Positions 28,042-37,274 of a stretch of 64,000 bases of DNA are shown piece by piece. Positions within the stretch are counted from its first letter, which is position 1. Each line of letters begins with the position of its first letter. This DNA is from Thalassotalea insulae. GTDB lineage: Bacteria; Pseudomonadota; Gammaproteobacteria; Enterobacterales; Alteromonadaceae. Made by a program: the position numbers and the translations under genes. The notes under the pieces are model-generated. The model was not told the origin of the DNA and searched no databases. It saw only the letters and a program-made list of their open reading frames with translations. The stretch lies in contig NZ_BSST01000001.1 of assembly GCF_030161395.1 (NCBI RefSeq), positions 1,178,001 through 1,242,000 on the forward strand. The letters are read 5' to 3'.

Positions 28042-28216
28042 TAAAGTGACGTAAAAATAGCAAAATAAATAGATTTTGTAAATAGAACATAGTTCAGGCG
28101 AACAAAAAAACAACTATAGCCATTTAAGTAAGGGAGAGGATTATTAGGAAAATAACACCGAGCAACAATACGACTAGCTAAGCTCTATTATTGTACTTAT
28201 CCCCTAAGAATGGCTT

Positions 28217-28250
28217 AAGCAGTAACTGAATAGCTATTCAGTTACTGCTT
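28217..28250. repeat. 34-bp perfect palindrome
   Basis: AAGCAGTAACTGAATAG followed directly by its exact reverse complement, with no spacer, then GTCTTTT on the plus strand. It lies in a gene-free region. It could end an unannotated plus-strand transcript, or be a protein-binding palindrome. Confidence 0.7.
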
Positions 28251-28560
28251 GTCTTTTAATTATGCTCAACAAAAGAGGTAACAAGCCGAAAAACTGATGC
28301 AGTTTCAAAGTTCGTCTATATTAATTTGTTGATATAACGCCGGATAGACAGGTTTTACTTGGCGAAATTAACTACCAACCTAGATAAATATTTGGTCAAT
28401 TAGCAAGAGTTTAACAACTTAGAAGCAAGGCATTGAATGCAAAGAATGGTGATTCCCTTGTTAAAATCAATCACGCAGTATATAAGCTGTTAGAAATAGC
28501 CCTTTGGGGAGTTAGTCCATGATAACTTACACTTTAACAACTACTGTTAAATGGTCTTAA

Positions 28561-28579
28561 GCCTCGTTATGCACGAGGC
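28561..28579 (-). terminator. Stem-loop at the end of ampE
   Basis: GCCTCG / CGAGGC with a seven-base loop, 18 bases beyond the ampE stop. There is no T-run, so its terminator role is doubtful. Confidence 0.35.
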
Positions 28580-28596
28580 GCGCGATTAAACCACAA

Positions 28597-29496
28597 TTAA
28601 CTCATCACACCGGTAAGGATCAGTAAAGAAATAATGGCTAAGCACAGCAGTAAGGTACGCTTAGCTAAACGCACTAATAAACAAGGTTCTGCGGTACAGT
28701 CACTATGATCAACCATAAAATCTTCTGATTTTTCTGCCACTGAAACCAGTATTTGATGTGGCAATTTTCCTATATCAAATAGGTTTTCTAGCCAAGTCGG
28801 CATTGCCCGAGAAAAATGCCCCACTAACATATAACCAAAAGCAACAATACGCACAGGCAGCCAGTCGAGCCAAAACAAAAGTTGTTGGTTAAATTGTGCT
28901 ACTTCCTGAGATGCATCTATCTTTTCTGTAAACGGTTGCTGTTCGTCATTTTCTTGTTCTATATTGTGCAGTTTATCCTGTTCACGTTCAGTTGCCTGCT
29001 CATTCACTCTACTGATTAATCGATACGCTAACGCTCCTGGCGCGCCGAAAATAACGAAAAACAACATAATGGCAATAAAATAACGATAATTAAGCCAGAT
29101 CAGCGTTTGACCAAAACCGATATCAGGTAAATTTTTATCCTGTAATAATTGCTGATAATGCATGTCACAGGAGGTTTGTTCGCCACGAAATGCGCACAAT
29201 AAATATTGTTTAAAAGTATCGCGCGTTTTTATACAGCCAAAACAACTGATCAAAATCAAGGTTGACAATAAGAAGTGGAGCAAACCATCGTCCACTAATC
29301 CAAGCAATAAATAACAAGTAATCACCGGTAATAAAATAAACAGAGCATTAGCCACTAAGGATTGTTGTGGCTTACCTATGCGAATAACACCAGTAAAAAA
29401 TGCCTTATACTTCGAAAAATGGGTGCCAAACTGCCAGGCCGACGAAGATAAATAACGCTCTGCTGCTAACGCAATTAGCAAACTAATTAGACTCAT
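28597..29496 (-). CDS. ampE: AmpE-like inner membrane protein
   Basis: A 299-residue protein with the AmpE layout: N-terminal helix (LISLLIALAAERYL), a membrane bundle in the middle and a last helix (LLLCLAIISLLILTGVM). Conserved AmpE segments include LIWLNYRYFIAIMLFFVIFGAPGA and LFWLDWLPVRIVAFGYMLVGHF. AmpE is linked to ampD in the beta-lactamase/peptidoglycan recycling locus, but its molecular function is not settled. It follows ampD by 38 bases on the same strand. Confidence 0.88.
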   Translation of the reverse strand: MSLISLLIALAAERYLSSSAWQFGTHFSKYKAFFTGVIRIGKPQQSLVANALFILLPVITCYLLLGLVDDGLLHFLLSTLILISCFGCIKTRDTFKQYLLCAFRGEQTSCDMHYQQLLQDKNLPDIGFGQTLIWLNYRYFIAIMLFFVIFGAPGALAYRLISRVNEQATEREQDKLHNIEQENDEQQPFTEKIDASQEVAQFNQQLLFWLDWLPVRIVAFGYMLVGHFSRAMPTWLENLFDIGKLPHQILVSVAEKSEDFMVDHSDCTAEPCLLVRLAKRTLLLCLAIISLLILTGVMS

Positions 29497-29534
29497 ATGT
29501 TACATTCCATCATAATACTCTAAAGGTTGTTGTT

Positions 29535-30134
29535 TCAGTGACTTTGTAATAAACGGCGGTAATATCCCCAGTTAAACGCATCGCCTGGGTCTGTTTTTCG
29601 CTCAGGGGCAATATCACAATGACCAACGATATTATCGCTTATCTTGGGGTAATGATATTTCAATGCCTGCGTCAACGCACTAAGTTGTTGATATTGTTCC
29701 TCAGTATAAGGAATATCATCACTTCCTTCCAGCTCAATACCAATAGAAAAATCATTACATTTTTCCCTGCCTTGATAATTTGATACTCCAGCATGCCAGG
29801 CACGATCATTAAAAGAAACATATTGAATGATGTGGCCGTCTCGGCGAATTAAGCAATGCGCAGAGACTCGCAACTGATAAATATCTTCAAAACTCGGATC
29901 AGCAGCAGGATCTAACTGTCCTAAAAACAAGTCAGTTATATAAGGTAAACCAAACTTTCCTGCTGGCAGTGAGATATTATGGATCACTAATAAGTCTATT
30001 TGCCCTTTCTGGCACTGTTCACGCTGATCATAATGGGGCGATGGGCATTTAGTAACCTCAGTTAACCATCCGTCAACGAGATGAAATTTAGCTTTAATTT
30101 GAGAAAGATTTGAGTGATTAGCATCAGTTGTCAT
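29535..30134 (-). CDS. ampD: 1,6-anhydro-N-acetylmuramyl-L-alanine amidase AmpD
   Basis: A 199-residue cytoplasmic zinc amidase of the amidase_2 fold. It cleaves 1,6-anhydroMurNAc-peptides in the peptidoglycan recycling pathway and thereby lowers the AmpR inducer. Zinc and catalytic residues are visible: VIHNISLP (first His), RAWHAG, GIELEG and GHCDIAPERKTDPG (second His and Asp with the catalytic Lys). No signal peptide. It forms a pair with ampE and is divergent from the retropepsin-like gene with 67 bases between. Confidence 0.94.
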   Translation of the reverse strand: MTTDANHSNLSQIKAKFHLVDGWLTEVTKCPSPHYDQREQCQKGQIDLLVIHNISLPAGKFGLPYITDLFLGQLDPAADPSFEDIYQLRVSAHCLIRRDGHIIQYVSFNDRAWHAGVSNYQGREKCNDFSIGIELEGSDDIPYTEEQYQQLSALTQALKYHYPKISDNIVGHCDIAPERKTDPGDAFNWGYYRRLLQSH

Positions 30135-30201
30135 ACAATAGTCAGGATAAATTTATCAGCATACCCGCTATCATACTGCGAGCCCTTAACGAATAAAAGC
30201 C

Positions 30202-30723
30202 ATGCCTGCACCTGTTAATGACAACTCTTCTGTATTCGGTCGATATTTTATCTGGCTTGCCTGGATTATCGCGATAATTCTGCTGATCTATTTATTTCAA
30301 GATCTGTTAGAAAAGCAATGGAACCCTAATCAACAGCCGGAATATCGCTTAACAAATGCCGGTCAAGCGGAAGTAGTATTACAACAAAACCATTACGGTC
30401 ATTACGTCACTCAGGGCACTATTAATGGTTACCCTGTGACCTTTTTGCTAGATACTGGCGCTACCAGTGTTTCTATCCCGGCCCATTTAGCTAAACAACT
30501 TGAATTAACAAAAACAGGGAGTTATTTAGTACAAACAGCGAATGGTTCAGTGCGTGTTTTTCAAACGCATATTAATGAACTGACCATTGGCAATATTATT
30601 CTGAATGATGTTAATGCCAACATAAACCCAGGCATGCAAGCAGATGAAATTCTATTGGGCATGAGCGCACTAAAAAAGGTAGAATTCACTCAATCAGGAA
30701 AACAACTGGTACTGCGTCAGTAA
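30202..30723 (+). CDS. Membrane-anchored retropepsin-like aspartic protease
   Basis: A 173-residue protein with one N-terminal membrane helix (about 16-33) and a single pepsin-like lobe bearing DTGATSVSIP, the catalytic Asp motif. The family (clan AA, TIGR02281 type) acts as homodimers, since each chain gives one catalytic Asp. A second conserved patch is LLGMSALKKVEF near the end. Function in bacteria is mostly unknown. It is 37 bases upstream of nadC, probably in one transcript. Confidence 0.85.
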   Translation: MPAPVNDNSSVFGRYFIWLAWIIAIILLIYLFQDLLEKQWNPNQQPEYRLTNAGQAEVVLQQNHYGHYVTQGTINGYPVTFLLDTGATSVSIPAHLAKQLELTKTGSYLVQTANGSVRVFQTHINELTIGNIILNDVNANINPGMQADEILLGMSALKKVEFTQSGKQLVLRQ

Positions 30724-30760
30724 TTACCTATCAATAGATCAGCAAGAGAATTAAATAACC

Positions 30761-31660
30761 ATGTTAGCTCCACAGCTTTTAAAAGATATTAAACAAACCG
30801 TTACCTGGGCGTTATGTGAAGACTTAGGGGCAACGAATAAAACAGAACTAAAAAATGCCCAAGATATCACCGCAGAACTGATTCCTGCAGAAAATACTGC
30901 GGTGGCGAACGTTATCAGTCGCGACGATTGTATTATTTGCGGTGTGGAGTGGGTCAACCAAGTGTTTCAACAACTTGATGCTATTTATGGTTTTAGTGGC
31001 GAACAGGCAACTAAAATCACCTGGTTTGTTAACGATGGCCAAGCAGTTAAAGCGAATACCACCTTATTTGAACTTAGCGGTAATGCCCGACTTTTATTAA
31101 CTGGTGAACGCACGGCGTTAAATTTTTTACAAAGCTTGTCAGGCACCGCCACTATTACTAGTGAATATGTTGAATGCTTAGCTGGCACGGATACAAAATT
31201 ATTAGATACTCGTAAAACTGTGCCTGGCCTACGTAGCGCTCAAAAATATGCCGTTACTTGCGGTGGTGGCGTTAATCATCGTATTGGCTTATTTGATGCG
31301 TTTTTAATTAAAGAAAACCATATAGCCGCTTGTGGTTCTATTACTCAGGCAATTAGCACAGCCAAAACAAATCATCCGAATAAAACGGTAGAAGTGGAAG
31401 TAGAGAGTGTGGACGAACTGACTCAGGCATTAAATGCACAAGCTGATATCATCATGTTAGATAATTTTACACCAGAAATGATAGAACAGGCGGTTAGCTT
31501 AAGAGACAGCATATCGCAAGGAAAAACCAAACTGGAAGTATCCGGTAATATGACCCTGGCAACCATGGAAAATCATGCTAAAGCAGGCGTTGATTTTATC
31601 TCTGTCGGTGCACTAACCAAGCATATTAAAGCGGTCGACCTTTCAATGCGTTTTGTTTAA
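30761..31660 (+). CDS. nadC: Nicotinate-nucleotide pyrophosphorylase (quinolinate phosphoribosyltransferase)
   Basis: A 299-residue enzyme of de novo NAD synthesis: quinolinate plus PRPP gives nicotinate mononucleotide, CO2 and pyrophosphate. The family features are clear: RTALNFLQSLSGTAT, the quinolinate-binding DTRKTVPGLRSAQKYAVTCGGG region, NHRIGLFDAFLIKENHI, the VEVEVESVDE strand and the DNFTPE and VSGNMTL phosphate-site segments. It lies between the ampD region and the pilus genes as in E. coli and Pseudomonas relatives. A terminator-like hairpin follows. Confidence 0.97.
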   Translation: MLAPQLLKDIKQTVTWALCEDLGATNKTELKNAQDITAELIPAENTAVANVISRDDCIICGVEWVNQVFQQLDAIYGFSGEQATKITWFVNDGQAVKANTTLFELSGNARLLLTGERTALNFLQSLSGTATITSEYVECLAGTDTKLLDTRKTVPGLRSAQKYAVTCGGGVNHRIGLFDAFLIKENHIAACGSITQAISTAKTNHPNKTVEVEVESVDELTQALNAQADIIMLDNFTPEMIEQAVSLRDSISQGKTKLEVSGNMTLATMENHAKAGVDFISVGALTKHIKAVDLSMRFV

Positions 31661-31674
31661 AACTAATTTATTAA

Positions 31675-31709
31675 TTTAAAAGGAGAAAATTAAAAGCTCT
31701 CCTTTTAAA
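31675..31709 (+). terminator. Terminator of nadC
   Basis: Twelve-base perfect arms TTTAAAAGGAGA / TCTCCTTTTAAA with an 11-base loop, 15 bases after the nadC stop. The T-run is inside the right arm. Confidence 0.65.
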
Positions 31710-31818
31710 CTCTACTATTTATCTTCATCTACCATTTCACTGTTGATACCTTGTAAAAACGATAATAAAACTGTCAACATCCGTTAATAAACTGTTAATT
31801 TTTAACCAACTTTTGTTG

Positions 31819-31853
31819 AAAAAAAGCAAATTATTAAAAAAAATAAAAAAAAA
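31819..31853. promoter_or_regulatory. A-tract array upstream of pilA
   Basis: Runs of seven, eight and nine A with short interruptions, ending about 80 bases before the pilA start. Such tracts bend DNA and can act as UP-elements or nucleoid-protein sites. No sigma-54 -24/-12 motif was found. Confidence 0.35.
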
Positions 31854-31934
31854 TCCACACAATATTTTACATTTCTAGTTTTTTGTCGCAGTATGAAGTC
31901 AGCCCCCGTAATAACTAGTATGGAATTACTGATT

Positions 31935-32423
31935 ATGAAAAAGACATTACAAAACTTAGCAACAGCGAAATCTAATAACCAAGGTTTCACCCTAATTGAA
32001 TTAATGATCGTAGTCGCGATCATCGGTATATTGGCAGCAGTCGCCTTGCCGGCATATAAAACGTACACAGAACGTGCCAAGTTTAGTGAAGTTGTACTTG
32101 CTGCAACACCAGCTAAAACAGCCGTTGATGTATGTTTCCAGACAGGAACAAGCTGTGCAACTTTAGACGAGACTAATACAGGTTGGGCAAACTCTGATCT
32201 GGTTGATAGTGTTGCGATTGATGCAGAAATTGATGATAACGGAACACCGGATGATGCTTCAGATGATTCACTTACTGGCAAAATAATTATTACAGTAACA
32301 TCTAACAGTACTACATTTACTGGTGGGCCATATACTTATATATTAACTGGAACACCAAGCACAAACAAGGACTCATTAGATTGGGGATCTTCAGGTACAT
32401 GCGTAGCTGCAGGTCTGTGTTAG
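31935..32423 (+). CDS. pilA: Type IV pilin major subunit
   Basis: A 162-residue prepilin. The start is ATG 31935, which leaves a 17-residue leader MKKTLQNLATAKSNNQG before the cleavage site G|FTLIELMIVVAIIGILAAVALPAY. Phe is +1, Glu+5 is present and the hydrophobic helix follows. The C-terminal part contains Cys in VCFQTGTSC and GTCVAAGLC that may form the D-region disulfide, and an Asp-rich loop (DDASDDS). The cognate peptidase PilD and the assembly ATPase PilB are encoded just downstream. A strong terminator follows, so pilA can be expressed separately at high level. Confidence 0.95.
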   Translation: MKKTLQNLATAKSNNQGFTLIELMIVVAIIGILAAVALPAYKTYTERAKFSEVVLAATPAKTAVDVCFQTGTSCATLDETNTGWANSDLVDSVAIDAEIDDNGTPDDASDDSLTGKIIITVTSNSTTFTGGPYTYILTGTPSTNKDSLDWGSSGTCVAAGLC

Positions 32424-32441
32424 TTAAAACTTAATACGCAC

Positions 32442-32468
32442 AAAAAAAGCTCCTTAGGAGCTTTTTTT
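32442..32468 (+). terminator. Terminator of pilA
   Basis: AAAAAAA-GCTCC-TTA-GGAGC-TTTTTTT, flanked further out by ATACGCA / TGCGTAT, so the stem is long and stable. Confidence 0.92.
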
Positions 32469-32547
32469 ATGCGTATTTTTTGTTTTTAATGTTGAAAATA
32501 GGTTACACTTTTAATTAATTCTATTTAACAAATTTTATCAAGGTGTT

Positions 32548-34254
32548 ATGAAAGGACTTCACCAACAATCTAGTGTTTTGTCTGCCTTATCAAAGCACAA
32601 TATTGTATCTACTAAAATGGTTGAACAAATCAGTGCTGACTTTATCCAGCAAAAAAAACCTTTCGTCCGCTATTTAGTTGAAGATAAACATTTAGATCCG
32701 CACCATATTGCCAATATTCTCTCCCGCAGTTTTGGTTACCCATTAATTGATTTAAAACAATTTGACACCTCATTAGTGCCTGACGGGGTACGTAACGAAA
32801 AACTGATCCGCAAACATAATGCCCTGCCGCTGTTCTTACGTGGTAAAGTGCTGTTTGTTGCGATGTCGGATCCTACCAACTTAGACGCATTGGAAGAGAT
32901 TCAATTTAATACTGGCTTTACCACCGAACTAGTACTGACCAATGAAAAAGGCCTAAATGAATGCATTGAAAAAGTAATAGAAGAAGAAAGTGATGCCCTA
33001 GATATTTCTGATATGGATACCGAAGAGCTTTCCGGTATTGATGTTCATGAAGATCGCAAGGACGATGATGATGTCGCTACCGGTGATAAAGAAGATGCCC
33101 CTATTGTCGTTTATATTAATAAAATTTTACTGGATGCAATAAAAAAAGGCGCATCCGATTTACATTTTGAGCCTTATGAAAAATCATACCGTATCCGCTT
33201 TCGTATCGATGGCATTTTAACTGAAATCGCCAAACCACCAATCGCGCTTGCCGCGCGCATGGCCGCTCGGCTAAAAGTGATGTCGAAACTCGATATTGCC
33301 GAGCGCAGAGTGCCACAAGATGGTCGAATAAAACTTGCATTATCCAAAAGAAAATCGATAGATTTTCGCGTCTCGACCCTACCCACCATGTGGGGAGAAA
33401 AAATCGTAATGCGGATTTTAGACTCTTCCAGTGCTATGCTCGGTATCGACATGCTAGGTTATGAAGCTGAGCAAAAGAAAATCTATATGGATGCCTTAGC
33501 CCAGCCGCAAGGCATGATATTAGTTACTGGGCCTACCGGCTCAGGTAAAACTGTTTCTCTTTATACTGGCTTGAATATTCTCAATACCGCTGAGCGCAAT
33601 ATCTCGACCGCCGAAGATCCAGTGGAAATTAACTTGGAAGGTATTAATCAGGTTCAAATTAATACTAAGGCAGGATTAACCTTCCCTAGTGCGTTGCGTT
33701 CGTTTTTACGTCAAGATCCCGATATCGTCATGGTCGGGGAGATTCGTGATTTAGAAACCGCAGAAATCGCCATTAAAGCGGCACAAACAGGGCATTTAGT
33801 GTTATCAACCTTACATACTAACTCTGCAGCAGAAACCTTAACTCGATTGTTAAATATGGGCGTACCATCCTATAACGTTGCCAGCTCAGTCAGTATTATT
33901 ATTGCTCAACGTCTGGCGAGACGCCTGTGCACTCAGTGCAGGGAAGAAGAGCAAATCCCGGAAGCTGAATTACGTAATCAGGGCTTTCCCGAAGACAAAA
34001 TTGGTCAATTTACGCTATTTAAACCTGTTGGTTGTGACCAATGTACTGGTGGCTATAAAGGCCGGGTCGGTATTTACGAAGTAATCAAAATCAGTGAACA
34101 AATCGCCAGTATTATCATGGAAGGCGGTAATTCTCTCGATATTGCAACACAATGTCAAAAAGAAGGCTATGATAATTTAAGACAATCTGGCTTAAAAAAA
34201 GCCATGCAAGGCATGACTAGCCTGGAAGAAATAAACCGGGTTACTAGCGCTTAA
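32548..34254 (+). CDS. pilB: Type IV pilus assembly ATPase PilB
   Basis: A 568-residue hexameric extension ATPase of the GspE/PilB family in the cytoplasm. An N-terminal domain (T2SSE-N, about 40-150) precedes the core. The Walker A is GPTGSGKT (residues about 328-335), followed by the Asp and His boxes around TAEDPVEI and LSTLHTN, and Walker B FLRQDPDIVMVGEIRD. A tetracysteine zinc motif (CTQC ... CDQC) lies near the C-terminus. AAGGTG precedes the ATG. pilC follows after 18 bases. Confidence 0.96.
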   Translation: MKGLHQQSSVLSALSKHNIVSTKMVEQISADFIQQKKPFVRYLVEDKHLDPHHIANILSRSFGYPLIDLKQFDTSLVPDGVRNEKLIRKHNALPLFLRGKVLFVAMSDPTNLDALEEIQFNTGFTTELVLTNEKGLNECIEKVIEEESDALDISDMDTEELSGIDVHEDRKDDDDVATGDKEDAPIVVYINKILLDAIKKGASDLHFEPYEKSYRIRFRIDGILTEIAKPPIALAARMAARLKVMSKLDIAERRVPQDGRIKLALSKRKSIDFRVSTLPTMWGEKIVMRILDSSSAMLGIDMLGYEAEQKKIYMDALAQPQGMILVTGPTGSGKTVSLYTGLNILNTAERNISTAEDPVEINLEGINQVQINTKAGLTFPSALRSFLRQDPDIVMVGEIRDLETAEIAIKAAQTGHLVLSTLHTNSAAETLTRLLNMGVPSYNVASSVSIIIAQRLARRLCTQCREEEQIPEAELRNQGFPEDKIGQFTLFKPVGCDQCTGGYKGRVGIYEVIKISEQIASIIMEGGNSLDIATQCQKEGYDNLRQSGLKKAMQGMTSLEEINRVTSA

Positions 34255-34272
34255 TAACTAATAAGGTGTTTT

Positions 34273-35520
34273 ATGGCAGTGTCAGCAACTAAAACAAAAG
34301 CTATCGCTCCTAAAGAGCTCGAAGTATTTCTCTGGCAAGGGGTTAACCGTAAAGGCAAAAAAGTCAGCGGTGAATTATCCGCAGCCAGTTTAATGGAGTT
34401 AAAAGCCCAATTACGCAAACAAGGCGTCACGCCAGGAAAAGTCAAAAAAAAACCCAAACCACTATTCGGATTAGGTGGTGATAAGGCTATTACAGCTGCT
34501 GACATTGCCGAAATTACCAGACAAATAGCCACTATGCTAAATGCCGGTGTGCCTTTGGTACAAACTATCGAAATGATCGGTAAAGGCCATAATAATGGCA
34601 ATATGCAAAAATTACTGGCCGATGTCGGCAATAAATTACAGTCAGGTATCCCGCTGTCTGAGTGCCTACGCGAGCACCCAAGGTTTTTTGACGGTTTATA
34701 TTGTGACTTAGTCCATTCAGGTGAACAATCCGGCGCCTTAGAAACTATTTATGACAGGATCGCCACTTACAAAGAAAAAGCAGAAGCATTAAAGGCAAAA
34801 ATTAAAAAAGCCATGACTTACCCGATTGCGGTATTAGTAGTTGCTGCTGTAGTGACATCAATATTACTAATCTTTGTTGTACCGGTATTTAAAGAAATTT
34901 TTGATAGCTTTGGCGCCGAACTGCCCGCCTTTACCTTATTCGTACTGGCGATTTCAGATATTATGCAGTCTTATTGGCATATTGCATTAGGTATTATATT
35001 TGCAGCTGGTTATTTGTTTAAACGAGTTCATAGAAAAAGCCAACAATTTAGAGATAATGTCGATAAACAAATTCTTAAGCTGCCTGTCATTGGAGAGTTA
35101 TTAAAAAAAGCTGCAGTTGCCCGTTATGCCCGTACCTTGTCAACCACCTTTGCAGCAGGTGTGCCTTTGCCCGACGCCTTAGAGTCCGCTGCTGGTGCTT
35201 CTGGTAATGCAGTGTTTCGTGATGCAATTTTGGAAATTCGCGCGGAAGTCACCTCAGGGATGCAAATGAATCTCGCTATGCGTAACTGTAATATTTTCCC
35301 TGATATGGTCATTCAAATGGTGGCGATTGGTGAAGAGTCGGGCGCCGTAGATGATATGTTAGCAAAAGTCGCTACCGTGTACGAGCAACAAGTTGATGAT
35401 GCCGTCGATAACTTAACCGCCCTTTTAGAACCTATGATAATGGCTGTGTTAGGGGTTGTCATTGGTGGTTTAATTGTTGCGATGTATTTACCTATTTTCC
35501 AAATAGGTATGGTTGTTTAG
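34273..35520 (+). CDS. pilC: Type IV pilus inner-membrane platform protein PilC
   Basis: A 415-residue GspF/PilC-family polytopic protein. A cytoplasmic N-terminal region with VNRKGKKVSGELSA leads into two homologous GspF domains (about 80-200 and 280-400), each with TRQIATMLNAGVPLVQTI- or YARTLSTTFAAGVPLPDAL-type openings, and membrane helices (about 180-205, 225-250, 385-410). It works with PilB to extend the pilus and is translated from an AAGGTG site. It is in one operon with pilB, and pilD lies 109 bases downstream. Confidence 0.95.
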   Translation: MAVSATKTKAIAPKELEVFLWQGVNRKGKKVSGELSAASLMELKAQLRKQGVTPGKVKKKPKPLFGLGGDKAITAADIAEITRQIATMLNAGVPLVQTIEMIGKGHNNGNMQKLLADVGNKLQSGIPLSECLREHPRFFDGLYCDLVHSGEQSGALETIYDRIATYKEKAEALKAKIKKAMTYPIAVLVVAAVVTSILLIFVVPVFKEIFDSFGAELPAFTLFVLAISDIMQSYWHIALGIIFAAGYLFKRVHRKSQQFRDNVDKQILKLPVIGELLKKAAVARYARTLSTTFAAGVPLPDALESAAGASGNAVFRDAILEIRAEVTSGMQMNLAMRNCNIFPDMVIQMVAIGEESGAVDDMLAKVATVYEQQVDDAVDNLTALLEPMIMAVLGVVIGGLIVAMYLPIFQIGMVV

Positions 35521-35629
35521 ATTGTAAGTAAAACCGCTGAAACTAAGTATTTTCATTTTCTCTGCTTTTGCATACACTGTGGGCAATTAAACACAGTGTA
35601 TCTGTTGTACTAAACAAAATAGGCCTTTT

Positions 35630-36514
35630 GTGTTCACTAATATTTTAACCCTATTCGAACTATACCCCTTCAGTTTCTATCTAACTGTAGTGATATTTTC
35701 ATTAGCCATTGGCAGTTTTTTAAATGTCGTAATTTACCGTTTCCCGAAAATACTCGAACAAGGCTGGTATAACGAATGCCGTGAATTTCTTGCTGATGAA
35801 CTAGCAAATGTACCCGCTAAACAGCAACAGCTAATCACCCTATCGAAGCCAAATTCAACTTGCCCTCACTGCGGCCATGCAATTAAGTTTTATGAAAATA
35901 TTCCGGTTCTAAGCTGGCTATGGTTAAAAGGCAAATGTAGTCAGTGTAAAAATAAAATCTCAGCCCGCTACCCACTTATTGAAGCTACTACCGCAGCATT
36001 AAGCCTAGTGGTTGCACACCAATATGGCGTTAACCAAATGACGTTTTTCGTTTTATTACTAACCTGGGGGCTGATCTGCCTGACCATGATCGATTTTGAT
36101 CATATGCTACTACCTGATCAATTCACTTATCCGTTACTATGGCTTGGCCTGTTAATAAATATAAATGGCCAGATAGTGCCACTGGAAACCGCGGTAATTG
36201 GTGCTGTAGCTGGCTATATGAGTTTGTTTAGCGTGATGTGGTTATTTAAGCTGTTAACTGGTAAACAAGGCATGGGCCATGGTGACTTTAAACTACTGGC
36301 GGTTTTTGGTGCCTGGTTTGGCTGGCAATTATTACCCTTACTGATCTTAATGGCCTCTGCAGTTGGCGCAATTGTCGGTATTTCATTAATGCTGTTTAAT
36401 AACCATCAACGAGAACAAGCAATCCCATTTGGTCCCTACCTCGCTGTAGCTGGCTGGATTTGCCTGTTGTGGGGTCAAGGGATCTGGCAATGGTATCTTG
36501 GATTAATTCTTTAG
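35630..36514 (+). CDS. pilD: Prepilin peptidase/N-methyltransferase PilD
   Basis: A 294-residue inner-membrane aspartic peptidase that cleaves the prepilin leader and N-methylates the new Phe. The methylation domain has GSFLNVVIYRFP near the start and a tetracysteine zinc site (CPHC and CSQC). The two catalytic Asp sit in MIDFDHMLLPD and GHGDFKLLAV. About eight membrane helices. The start is GTG with AGG six bases before it. coaE begins nine bases after its stop, so they are likely cotranscribed. Confidence 0.95.
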   Translation: MFTNILTLFELYPFSFYLTVVIFSLAIGSFLNVVIYRFPKILEQGWYNECREFLADELANVPAKQQQLITLSKPNSTCPHCGHAIKFYENIPVLSWLWLKGKCSQCKNKISARYPLIEATTAALSLVVAHQYGVNQMTFFVLLLTWGLICLTMIDFDHMLLPDQFTYPLLWLGLLININGQIVPLETAVIGAVAGYMSLFSVMWLFKLLTGKQGMGHGDFKLLAVFGAWFGWQLLPLLILMASAVGAIVGISLMLFNNHQREQAIPFGPYLAVAGWICLLWGQGIWQWYLGLIL

Positions 36515-36523
36515 GTTAATTCC

Positions 36524-37129
36524 ATGGCAGATTTTATCGTTGGCTTAACAGGTGGTATTGGCAGTGGCAAAACCACAATATCAAACTTGTTTGCCAAGCT
36601 TGGTGTGAATATTATTGATGCCGATGTGATAGCCAGAGACGTTGTCAAGCCAGGTAGTCCCGCATTAACCGCTATCACTCATCACTTTGGTCAGCAAATT
36701 TTACAAAACAACGGCCAACTAAATCGCGGCTTATTAAGAGCAATCATCTTTAAAAATCAAAATGAAAAGGCTTGGCTTAATCAGCTGATGCACCCATTGA
36801 TCAGAACAGCTATTACCAATGCACTTAAAGAATGCCCTGGAAGCTATTGTATTTTGTCAGCGCCACTTTTGTTTGAAAACAAACTCAATGCCATCACCAA
36901 TAGAGATTTAGTGATTGATGTTTCACCGACAACACAAATTAAACGTACCACCGGGCGAGATGATGTTGACGAACAACAAGTTCAGGCAATTATCGATAGC
37001 CAAATGGCCCGTAGTGAACGATTAGCTCTGGCGGACGATGTTATTGATAATGAGTCATCTGACCTAGCACAGGTAAAGCAGAAAGTCGCCAAGTTGCATC
37101 AGCAGTATCAGACGCTGGCACGAAAATAA
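36524..37129 (+). CDS. coaE: Dephospho-CoA kinase
   Basis: A 201-residue P-loop kinase for the last step of coenzyme A synthesis (3'-phosphorylation of dephospho-CoA). The P-loop GGIGSGKTT is at residues about 10-18, followed by IDADVIARDVV, which holds the CoA-binding Asp, and LSAPLLFENKL with the lid arginines beyond. It sits between pilD and zapD as in many gammaproteobacteria. Confidence 0.96.
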   Translation: MADFIVGLTGGIGSGKTTISNLFAKLGVNIIDADVIARDVVKPGSPALTAITHHFGQQILQNNGQLNRGLLRAIIFKNQNEKAWLNQLMHPLIRTAITNALKECPGSYCILSAPLLFENKLNAITNRDLVIDVSPTTQIKRTTGRDDVDEQQVQAIIDSQMARSERLALADDVIDNESSDLAQVKQKVAKLHQQYQTLARK

Positions 37130-37274
37130 TTACTGTACTATAAAAAATGGCGTACTTAATTTCGCTCATGACAACCAACGAGTATGAAAACCTAATTAGA
37201 CAATTGTAAAAAAATTAGCCATTTAGTATCGCACTAGGTAAGATAGTAAGATTCATTGGCCAATTAGTTGTAAT

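Larger units (their letters stand above)
27967..28596. other. 630-base gene-free region between ampE and pdhR
   Basis: It holds the PdhR operator (28023-28041), a 34-bp perfect palindrome (28217-28250) and a small hairpin near the ampE stop (28561-28579). I see no credible coding sequence. In E. coli aroP occupies this place, so this may be the trace of a lost gene. Confidence 0.5.

Noticed and set aside
31709..31934. Sigma-54 promoter for pilA
   Set aside because: No TGGCAC-N5-TTGC-like element found; only AT-rich tracts.
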